NCBI GenBank assembly: GCA_030044775.1
Contig: JASICF010000330.1
Span: 1-5,608, forward strand
From: Candidatus Sulfotelmatobacter sp.
GTDB lineage: Bacteria; Acidobacteriota; Terriglobia; Terriglobales; Acidobacteriaceae
Reading direction: 5' to 3'
DNA: 5,608 nt
Part shown: in pieces, positions 1 through 5,357 of the stretch
Position numbering within the stretch: the stretch's first letter is position 1
Layout of the letters: the number at the start of each line of letters is the position of its first letter
Translations under genes and position numbers: made by a program
The notes under the pieces: model-generated
The model's database searches: none
What the model was told of the DNA's origin: nothing
Seen by the model: only the letters and a program-made list of their open reading frames with translations

Positions 1-639
1 GAGCGCGGTGAATAGCCGCGGGCCAAAATCGCGCGCCGGGTTAATGGGATATCCGTGCATGGCACCAAAGCTCATGCCAATCGCCACAACCACCAAGCCG
101 ATCATCGCGGGCGCGAGGTTGGCTCCGGGAGGCATATTGAACTCATCGATAATCGCAAACACCAGAAGCACCAACAAGCCTGTCCCGACCACTTGATCGA
201 GAAAACCCGCCTGCGGCCACGTCGGGAAGGCGGGAAAGGTTGTGAAGACGCCAGCCGTCTTCTCCAGTTGCGGATCGACTTGGCGAAACGCGGGGAGATA
301 GTTCCGGTAAACCAGTGCCGCCGCGAAAAATGCTCCCGCGGTTTGCGCGAGAGAATACGGAATAACTTTGCGCCAAGAAAAACCGCGGAAAACCGCGAAG
401 GCAAGGGTGACTGCCGGGTTGAGATGGCCTCCTGAGATCTTTCCTGCCACGTAAATCCCCATGGTGACCGCCAACCCCCAACCCAAAGTGATGTTGGTGT
501 AGCCACCGTGAACCGTCGCGCCCGGGACTGAGGGAAACAGCACCACCATGGCGACAACGCCCGTGCCGAGCAGAATGAGAACGAAGGTTCCGAGAAACTC
601 GGCGATCAACTCGGCAAGCAATGAGCGCTTTGGGTTCAT
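1..639 (-). CDS. glpF: Glycerol uptake facilitator / aquaglyceroporin (MIP family), C-terminus off window
   Basis: A membrane channel that lets glycerol and similar small polyols, and some water, cross the inner membrane. The reading frame is open for 213 codons from an ATG at 639 to the window edge. AGGAG at 652-648 lies 8 nt before this ATG and supports the start. Both half-helix motifs are visible: GGHLNPAV (NPA at 74-76) and NPARDFGPR (NPA at 200-202). The Asp after NPAR (D204) and Arg at 208 are typical of glycerol facilitators rather than water-only aquaporins. By alignment from memory with E. coli GlpF, the selectivity filter would be W54, G188, Y197 and R203, with Tyr where E. coli has Phe200. 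The stretch TAGVFTTFPAFP (128-139) is also GlpF-like. Hydrophobic segments lie near 8-33, 50-66, 94-111, 148-165 and 174-192. About 60-70 C-terminal residues, including the last helix, should be missing. It is divergent from the arg operon, and no glpK or glpD is visible. Confidence 0.93.
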   Translation of the reverse strand, partial: MNPKRSLLAELIAEFLGTFVLILLGTGVVAMVVLFPSVPGATVHGGYTNITLGWGLAVTMGIYVAGKISGGHLNPAVTLAFAVFRGFSWRKVIPYSLAQTAGAFFAAALVYRNYLPAFRQVDPQLEKTAGVFTTFPAFPTWPQAGFLDQVVGTGLLVLLVFAIIDEFNMPPGANLAPAMIGLVVVAIGMSFGAMHGYPINPARDFGPRLFTAL

Positions 640-775
640 GCGGAGCACTCCTGGGAGAAGGGGATTTTTGGTCGTGAGTAGTCTAGCAAGGATTACGGTT
701 GGACTCCCCGCCCGGCAAATCCGCGTGACGCGACGGCGAGGGAGTACTGAAGACATTCAACCCAAAGTTTTTCTC

Positions 776-803
776 TTGACAGGCAATCCGAGATTTGTAA
801 GAT
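776..803 (+). promoter_or_regulatory. Sigma70-type promoter of the arg operon
   Basis: A perfect -35 hexamer TTGACA (776-781) is followed after 16 bp by TAAGAT (798-803), which matches 4 of 6 positions of the -10 consensus. Transcription would then start near 809-811, giving a leader of about 30 nt before the argR ATG. The adjoining ARG-box-like palindromes cover the expected start site, which is the standard layout for repression by ArgR. The promoter call is an inference from sequence only. Confidence 0.7.
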
Positions 804-821
804 AGAGAATATTTATGCATA
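804..821. promoter_or_regulatory. ARG box 1 (probable ArgR operator, promoter-proximal)
   Basis: Read on the minus strand, this 18-mer matches about 13 of 18 positions of the Bacillus-type ARG box consensus (CATGAATAAAAATKCAAK). It holds the half-site ATGCATAAA (820-812, minus). It begins directly after the -10 hexamer and spans the predicted transcription start. It is paired with a better box 2 bp downstream; paired boxes about two helical turns apart are what an ArgR hexamer typically binds. Confidence 0.65.
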
Positions 822-823
822 TT

Positions 824-841
824 GATGAATAAATATGCACT
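824..841. promoter_or_regulatory. ARG box 2 (probable ArgR operator, start-codon-proximal)
   Basis: GATGAATAAATATGCACT matches about 15 of 18 positions of the ARG box consensus, including the ATGAATAAA half-site (825-833). It ends at the base before the argR ATG. With box 1 the centre-to-centre distance is 20 bp. The two boxes also form a near-perfect inverted repeat: 809-820 against 825-836, 12-bp arms with one mismatch and a 4-nt spacer. Known of the family: ArgR with bound arginine represses from such tandem boxes and often represses its own gene. That it does so here is inferred. Confidence 0.75.
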
Positions 842-845
842 ATGA
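825..845 (+). other. Possible six-codon upstream ORF overlapping the argR start
   Basis: ATG at 825 opens a frame reading MNKYAL, closed by TGA at 843-845, so its stop overlaps the argR ATG as ATGA. The whole ORF lies inside ARG box 2. It has no Shine-Dalgarno of its own, and its first three codons repeat those of argR (ATGAATAAA at 825-833 and 842-850). It may be a by-product of the AT-rich operator; translation is unproven. Confidence 0.25.
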
Positions 846-1285
846 ATAAAGCGCTGCGACAAAGGGCCATCCTAGAGGCGCTTAGGTCCGGGCCGATTGC
901 CAGCCAGGATGATCTGCAGCGGGCGCTGCGCAAGCGTGGGTTTCGCGTAGGGCAGGCCACGCTGTCGCGCGACATCCGCGACTTGAGTTTGATCAAGACG
1001 GCGGCGGGATATGCACTGCCGCAAGGTGAAGCTGCCGCGGCGCTGGCTCTGCCCCCGGTGAAGAGGTTGGCGCGGGAGTTTGTGCTGGATGTTCGTCCGG
1101 CGCAGAACCTGCTGGTGGTGAAGACAATTATTGGCAGCGCCCAGCCAGTGGCTGCGGCGCTCGATGAGCAGGAGTGGGACGAGGTGGTGGGAACGATTGC
1201 CGGCGATGACGCAATCTTGATTGTGTGTCCTGATAAGGATGCCGCCAAAAAAATCGCGGCCCGAATTGAGGAGATGTTGGGCTGA
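842..1285 (+). CDS. argR: Arginine repressor ArgR
   Basis: An arginine-sensing DNA-binding repressor, typically hexameric, that shuts down arginine synthesis genes when arginine is plentiful. It has 147 residues, close to the usual 145-160. Residues 1-68 form the winged helix-turn-helix, with QATLSRDIRDLSLIK (38-52) matching the conserved QAT(V/L)SRDI(R/K)ELGL recognition region. Residues 75-147 form the oligomerisation and arginine-binding domain, with the signature GTIAGDD (117-123), whose paired Asp residues contact arginine in E. coli ArgR. The ATG at 842 gives the family-typical start MNKxLRQ, but no Shine-Dalgarno precedes it because the upstream bases are operator sequence. It leads the operon, and its stop TGA shares one base with the argC ATG. 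Placing the repressor first, behind its own operator, implies autoregulation. Confidence 0.95.
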   Translation: MNKALRQRAILEALRSGPIASQDDLQRALRKRGFRVGQATLSRDIRDLSLIKTAAGYALPQGEAAAALALPPVKRLAREFVLDVRPAQNLLVVKTIIGSAQPVAAALDEQEWDEVVGTIAGDDAILIVCPDKDAAKKIAARIEEMLG

Positions 1286-2349
1286 TGGCGGCAAAACTGA
1301 AGACTGCCATTCTCGGCGCGACGGGCTATTCCGGTCTGGAGCTGACGCGGATCCTCGAACGGCATCCTCGCGTGGAGAAGCCGTTGCTGTTGCAGCGGCC
1401 ATCCGATGGGGCAAACGGCAATACCGGGAATGGCGCGCTCCATTTAGAGGAAATATTTCCAGAGTTGTCGGGAAATGGCGAATATCCGCTGCACGTTTTG
1501 TCGTGGCGGGAATTGAAGCGGCAGGGGGTTGAACTGCTTTTTCTGGCGACGCCACACGAAGCATCGCGAGCACTTGCTCCTGAGGTGATCGCGCAGGGAT
1601 TGCGGGTGATCGATTTGAGCGGTGCCTGGCGGCTGAAGCAAGAGCGGCACCGCGCAATTTATGGATTTGCGGATGCCGATGAGGCGCGGGCCGCAACGCT
1701 GATGGAGCAAGCTATCTACGGTTTGCCGGAACTGAATGCGGATTGCATTAAGAAGGCGCAGTTGGTGGCGAACCCAGGTTGCTATGCCACTTCGGTCATC
1801 CTCGCGCTGGCCCCGCTGCTTTCAGCCGGAGTGATCGATCGAGAGCACGGAATTATTTCGGATTCGAAATCGGGGGTTTCGGGCGCGGGCAAGTCTCCCA
1901 CGGCCCGCACGCATTTTGTGGCAGTTGCGGACAATCTTTCGGCCTATTCGGTTTTTGAGCATAGGCACCTCGGAGAGATCGCGGAGCAGTTGGGATTGAA
2001 AGATGAGCAGATGACTTTTACTCCCCATCTGCTGCCCATTCCACGCGGAATTCTGTCGACAATTTATTTGCGGCTAAACCGCGCCATGAGCGGGGCGGAA
2101 ATTGAGCAGTGCCTGCGTGAATTTTATGCGCAAAAAAATTGGGTGCGAGTGTTTCCCGCGATGAAGTTGCCACAGCTGCGGTTTTCGCTGCACACGAACT
2201 ATTGCGATTTGGGATTTTGCCTGGCGGACGATTGCCGCCGACTCGTTATGGTCTCGTGCCTGGACAACCTTTTGAAAGGGGCAGCCGGACAGGCTGTGCA
2301 AAACATGAATTGGATGTTCGGCTGGGATGAGCGGGAGGGGCTCCAGTGA
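1285..2349 (+). CDS. argC: N-acetyl-gamma-glutamyl-phosphate reductase ArgC
   Basis: A cytosolic NADPH-dependent enzyme that converts N-acetylglutamyl phosphate to N-acetylglutamate semialdehyde, the third step of arginine synthesis. It has 354 residues, within the usual 310-355 range. The N-terminal nucleotide-binding fold shows GATGYSG (11-17). The catalytic cysteine is C166 in NPGCYAT (163-169). Other family hallmarks are ATPHEAS (88-94), DLSGAWRL (110-117), GVSGAGKSP (197-205), EHRHLGEI (225-232, a His region used in catalysis), HLLPIPRGIL (248-257) and LDNLLKGAAGQAVQN (326-340). The start at 1285 overlaps the argR stop as TGATG and is preceded by GAGGAG at 1268-1273, 11 nt away. The 3' end overlaps argB by 4 nt. 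It is the dedicated partner of ArgB, whose unstable product it consumes. Confidence 0.97.
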   Translation: MAAKLKTAILGATGYSGLELTRILERHPRVEKPLLLQRPSDGANGNTGNGALHLEEIFPELSGNGEYPLHVLSWRELKRQGVELLFLATPHEASRALAPEVIAQGLRVIDLSGAWRLKQERHRAIYGFADADEARAATLMEQAIYGLPELNADCIKKAQLVANPGCYATSVILALAPLLSAGVIDREHGIISDSKSGVSGAGKSPTARTHFVAVADNLSAYSVFEHRHLGEIAEQLGLKDEQMTFTPHLLPIPRGILSTIYLRLNRAMSGAEIEQCLREFYAQKNWVRVFPAMKLPQLRFSLHTNYCDLGFCLADDCRRLVMVSCLDNLLKGAAGQAVQNMNWMFGWDEREGLQ

Positions 2350-3131
2350 TTGTCGTTGTGAAAATCGGGGGAAGGGCGATTGAAGATGCTGCCCTGCGTC
2401 GCAAATGTGCGAAAGCGGTCGTGGAACTGGCCCAGGATGGGCATCGTGTGGCCGTCGTGCATGGTGGAGGCATCGCCCTCACCCGACTGCTAGAGCAATT
2501 CGGCAAGAAAGCGGAATTCGTCGACGGCTTGCGAGTAACTGATGCCGAAACCCGCGACGCGGCTTTGATGGTGCTGGCCGGGGTGGTCAACAAGAGCATG
2601 GTGGCGGCAATTCAATCAGCGGGAATGCCCGCGATCGGATTTTGTGGCGGTGATGGCATGACATTTCGTGCCCGAAAGAAGGTTGTTCACGGAAGGGATC
2701 TGGGTTTTGTCGGCGAAATCTGCTTCGCGGAGCCTTGTTGGATTGAGGCGCTTTGGGCGCAGGGCGGGATTCCGGTCATGGCCTCGATGGCTTTGGGTGC
2801 GGACGGCGAATACTACAACGTGAACGCAGATGAGATGGCGGCATCGTGCGCGGTTGCGTGCCATGCGAATACGTTGATCTTTCTGACGGATGTGCCAGGA
2901 GTTAAGAACGCGACCGGCGATGTAATGCCATGGCTTTCGACCAGTGAGGTGACGGGGTTGACCTCTGCTGCGATTGTTAGCGGCGGGATGCTACCCAAAC
3001 TCCGATCTTGCACGCTGGCGCTGAAGCAGGGCGTAGGGCGCGTACGAATCCTGCCGGCTAGCGAAGCTGATTTATTACCGAAGTTTTATCTCGAGAAGCT
3101 GGCATGTGGAACGGAGGTTACCTGTTCATGA
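2346..3131 (+). CDS. argB: Acetylglutamate kinase ArgB
   Basis: Phosphorylates the gamma-carboxyl of N-acetylglutamate with ATP, the committed kinase step, in the cytosol (amino acid kinase family). It has 261 residues. Visible motifs are KIGG (6-9, phosphate-binding Lys6), HGGG (39-42), GLRVTD (61-66, substrate-binding Arg63), NVNAD (158-162, Asn158 and Asp162 as in the E. coli enzyme), LTDVPGV (180-186) and SGGMLPK (212-218, Lys218). GLRVTD points to ArgB rather than the LysW-dependent LysZ. The GTG start at 2346 gives GTGA overlap with argC, and GGAGGGG at 2334-2340 is a good Shine-Dalgarno. The protein starts directly at the first beta strand and lacks the N-terminal helix of arginine-inhibited hexameric kinases, so it resembles the shorter E. 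coli form. It is fairly rich in cysteine (nine). The C-terminal GTEV matches the usual family end, so it looks complete. Confidence 0.96.
   Translation: MIVVVKIGGRAIEDAALRRKCAKAVVELAQDGHRVAVVHGGGIALTRLLEQFGKKAEFVDGLRVTDAETRDAALMVLAGVVNKSMVAAIQSAGMPAIGFCGGDGMTFRARKKVVHGRDLGFVGEICFAEPCWIEALWAQGGIPVMASMALGADGEYYNVNADEMAASCAVACHANTLIFLTDVPGVKNATGDVMPWLSTSEVTGLTSAAIVSGGMLPKLRSCTLALKQGVGRVRILPASEADLLPKFYLEKLACGTEVTCS
3113..3118 (+). promoter_or_regulatory. Ribosome binding site deciding the argF start
   Basis: GGAGGT lies 9 nt before the ATG at 3128, inside the end of argB. An in-frame ATG at 3104 lies upstream of this site and has only a weak GAGAAG before it. The Shine-Dalgarno therefore favours 3128, which also gives an ATGA overlap with the argB stop like the argH junction. 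Confidence 0.8.
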
Positions 3132-4159
3132 GTTCATCAGCCGTGGCAGCCGGAAAATCCGCGCTCCACTCCAAGCCGGTAAGTAACGGCGTACCAATAC
3201 GGACGCTCTGGTGTTCCGACGTAGTTTCGACGCGCGATCTCGGGCCTGAAGGGGTGCGGGCGGTGTTGGATCTGGCCGAGATTATGAAGACGAGGCCTGG
3301 AGATTTTCGTACTGCTCTTGCTGAGCGACAGATGGCCATGTTTTTCGAAAAACCATCCCTGCGAACGCGCCTCACTTTCGAGAGCGGGATGCTCGCCATG
3401 GGCGGAGCCGCGATGTTCGTGGATCAGACGCATGAGCGACTCGATGCACGCGAGAGGCTGAGCGACATTGCCCATAATCTGGAGCGCTGGGTTGATGTGA
3501 TTGTTCTGCGCACATTTTCGCAGGAAACGATCGCCGGCATCGCAGAGCACGCCTCGGTGCCTGTGATTAATGCGCTCAGCGATCTGGAGCACCCTTGCCA
3601 GGCGCTCGCCGATTTTCTGACGCTACGGGAACAATTTGGAGATTTGAAAGCCATTCGGCTCGCGTATGTAGGCGACGGAAATAATGTGGCGCACTCCCTG
3701 CTGCTGACAACCGCGTGCCTGGGGTCGTCGATTCGCGTGGCGACTCCAGCGGGCTACGAGCCTTCTGCCGAAATCGTCGCGATCGCGCAGGAGATCGCCA
3801 AAGAGACAGGCGCGCAGATTCAGCTTATGAATGACCCGCAACAGGCGGTCACTGGGGCAGAGGCGGTTTACACGGATGCCTGGGTCAGCATGGGCCAGGA
3901 AAGCGAGACCAAGCAGCGGGAAACAATTTTCCCGCCCTATCAAGTGAATGCTGAGCTTATGGCGAAAGCCGCGCCGCACGCGGTATTCATGCACTGCCTT
4001 CCCGCGCATCGCGGTCTGGAAGTGACCGATGAAGTCATGGATTCCGAGGGGTCGGTGATTTTTGAACAGGCGGAAAATCGCCTGCACGTACAGAAAGCGG
4101 TTCTTTATTTATTGCTGGGTGGCGGCGATCGCCGGCCCGCGAGGAGTGCTCATGCCTGA
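3128..4159 (+). CDS. argF: Ornithine carbamoyltransferase ArgF
   Basis: Transfers the carbamoyl group of carbamoyl phosphate to ornithine to make citrulline in the cytosol. It has 343 residues from the chosen ATG. The N-terminal domain has the carbamoyl phosphate loop FEKPSLRTRLTFE (73-85), with SLRT where many relatives have STRT, and HPCQ (155-158). The C-terminal domain has GDGNNVAHS (182-190), the ornithine-binding DAWVSMGQE (250-258) and HCLPAHRG (289-296, with the catalytic Cys). HCLPAHRG followed by EVTDEV, together with the SMG loop, marks a true ornithine enzyme rather than the N-acetyl- or N-succinylornithine variants. Against a typical 305-315 residue enzyme it carries an extra N-terminal segment of about 27 residues and a charged tail (GGGDRRPARSAHA). 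It overlaps argB by 4 nt and argG by 8 nt. An upstream start at 3104 would add 8 residues but has a weaker ribosome site. Confidence 0.95.
   Translation: MSSSAVAAGKSALHSKPVSNGVPIRTLWCSDVVSTRDLGPEGVRAVLDLAEIMKTRPGDFRTALAERQMAMFFEKPSLRTRLTFESGMLAMGGAAMFVDQTHERLDARERLSDIAHNLERWVDVIVLRTFSQETIAGIAEHASVPVINALSDLEHPCQALADFLTLREQFGDLKAIRLAYVGDGNNVAHSLLLTTACLGSSIRVATPAGYEPSAEIVAIAQEIAKETGAQIQLMNDPQQAVTGAEAVYTDAWVSMGQESETKQRETIFPPYQVNAELMAKAAPHAVFMHCLPAHRGLEVTDEVMDSEGSVIFEQAENRLHVQKAVLYLLLGGGDRRPARSAHA
4141..4146 (+). promoter_or_regulatory. Ribosome binding site deciding the argG start
   Basis: GAGGAG lies 5 nt before the ATG at 4152, within the last codons of argF. The argG frame is open further upstream, to an ATG at 4062. 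That would add 30 residues unrelated to the family, and the conserved start of argininosuccinate synthase (MPEKVVLAYSGG) begins at 4152. Confidence 0.85.
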
Positions 4160-5357
4160 AAAAGTCGTGCTTGCTTATAGTGGCGGCCTGGATACGTCGA
4201 TCATTATTCCGTGGCTGAAGGAAAACTACCGGTGCAATGTCATCGCGATGGTTGCCGACGTCGGTCAAGGCGACGATATCGAAGCAGTCGTGGAGAAAGC
4301 GTATGCAACCGGGGCAAGCAAAGTCCTCGTGGAAGACTTGCGGGAAGAATTCTTGACTGGCTATGTCTTTCCAGCGCTGCAGGCCGGCGCGGTGTATGAG
4401 CATAAATATCTGCTTGGAACGTCGCTGGCTCGACCGGTGATAGCTAAGCATCAGGTGGGGGTCGCGTTGCGTGAGGGGGCAACGACCGTCGCGCACGGTT
4501 GCACCGGCAAGGGAAACGATCAGGTCCGTTTTGAGCTCGCATATCAGGCGCTTGCACCCGAGCTGAAGGTGATCGCGCCCTGGCGCGAGTGGACGCTGAA
4601 GTCGCGCGAAGACTGCCTGGACTACGCAGAGCAGCATGGGATATCGGTGACCGCGAGCCGACAGAAAATTCACAGCCGTGACAAGAATTTGTGGCACTTG
4701 AGCCATGAAGGTGGCGAGCTGGAAGATGCGGCCAACGCTCCGCTCGATTCGACCTGGCAGATGACGCGGTCGCCGAAAGACGCTCCAGATAAAGATGAGC
4801 AGGTGCAGATTGGATTTGAGAAGGGTGTTCCCGTCTCGGTCGGAGGGATGAAACTCGATCCCGTCTCCCTGGTCGAATTGCTGAACGAAATTGGCGCTCG
4901 CAACGCCATCGGCCGAATTGATCTTGTTGAGAACCGGTTTGTGGGGATCAAATCGCGGGGTTGTTACGAGACACCCGGCGGAACGCTCTTAATCGCCGCG
5001 CATCGCGAGCTTGAGGCGCTGTGCCTGGAACGCGAACTAGCCCATTTTAAGCAGCATGTGAGCCTGAAATATGCTGAGCTCGTTTATTTCGGCCAGTGGT
5101 TCACCCCGCTGCGGGAAGCACTGGATGCATTTGTGGCGACGACGCAAAAAGAAATCACAGGCAGCGTAACGTTGTCGCTGTATAAGGGCAATGTGTCCGT
5201 TGTCAGCCGCGAGTCGGAGCATTCGCTTTACCGCACCGATCTTTCTTCCTTCACGATGGGTGACGGCTACGATCAGAAAGATGCGGCAGGATTTATCCGC
5301 ATTCTTGGCCTTCCTTCGCGCACACGCGCAGGGACGGGTGTGGAGGTTGCGCGATGA
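4152..5357 (+). CDS. argG: Argininosuccinate synthase ArgG
   Basis: Joins citrulline and aspartate, using ATP (released as AMP and pyrophosphate), to form argininosuccinate in the cytosol. It has 401 residues, the normal size of the type 1 enzyme (about 400). The ATP pyrophosphatase P-loop AYSGGLDTS sits at 8-16. Further conserved blocks are VADVGQ (34-39), EHKYLLGTSLARP (83-95), AHGCTGKGNDQVRFE (114-128, nucleotide and aspartate binding), SRDKNLWHLSHEGGELED (175-192), GRIDLVENRFVGIKSRG (254-270) and YETPGGTLL (272-280). The start at 4152 overlaps the argF stop by 8 nt, the longest overlap in the operon, and has GAGGAG 5 nt upstream. It ends in an ATGA overlap with argH, the gene for the next step. 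No missing key residue is apparent. Confidence 0.97.
   Translation: MPEKVVLAYSGGLDTSIIIPWLKENYRCNVIAMVADVGQGDDIEAVVEKAYATGASKVLVEDLREEFLTGYVFPALQAGAVYEHKYLLGTSLARPVIAKHQVGVALREGATTVAHGCTGKGNDQVRFELAYQALAPELKVIAPWREWTLKSREDCLDYAEQHGISVTASRQKIHSRDKNLWHLSHEGGELEDAANAPLDSTWQMTRSPKDAPDKDEQVQIGFEKGVPVSVGGMKLDPVSLVELLNEIGARNAIGRIDLVENRFVGIKSRGCYETPGGTLLIAAHRELEALCLERELAHFKQHVSLKYAELVYFGQWFTPLREALDAFVATTQKEITGSVTLSLYKGNVSVVSRESEHSLYRTDLSSFTMGDGYDQKDAAGFIRILGLPSRTRAGTGVEVAR

Larger units (their letters stand above)
640..841. other. Divergent intergenic region between glpF and argR
   Basis: These 202 nt separate two divergently transcribed genes. The argR-proximal third holds a promoter and an AT-rich operator, annotated separately. 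The glpF-proximal part is GC-rich and shows only the glpF Shine-Dalgarno (minus strand, 652-648). I see no convincing minus-strand promoter and no small gene with support. Confidence 0.8.

Noticed and set aside
102..557. Open frames on both strands inside 8-557 (for example 102-557 minus and 55-435 plus)
   Set aside because: They are shadows of the glpF frame, which is open to the window edge and has both NPA motifs. Their translations are Arg/Ser/Pro-rich with no family resemblance.
690..718. Possible minus-strand promoter for glpF: TTGCCG (718-713), 17 bp, TAATCC (695-690)
   Set aside because: Both hexamers match the consensus weakly and the region is GC-rich, so it is no better than chance.
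809..836. Inverted repeat read as an RNA hairpin, attenuator or terminator
   Set aside because: The arms are AT-rich with a mismatch, lie at the very start of the transcript and have no U-tract. The repeat is better explained by two ARG boxes in opposite orientation.
872..1696. Long minus-strand frames opposite argR and argC (872-1696 and 757-1443)
   Set aside because: Antisense to well-supported genes, with compositionally biased translations and no ribosome site or motif. This is typical of GC-rich sequence.
4062..4151. Thirty-residue N-terminal extension of ArgG from the ATG at 4062
   Set aside because: It would overlap argF by almost 100 nt and does not resemble the family. A good ribosome site and the conserved MPEKVVLAYSGG start are at 4152.
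4035..4706. 223-codon minus-strand frame opposite the argF end and argG start
   Set aside because: It overlaps two conserved enzymes completely and its translation has no recognisable domain.
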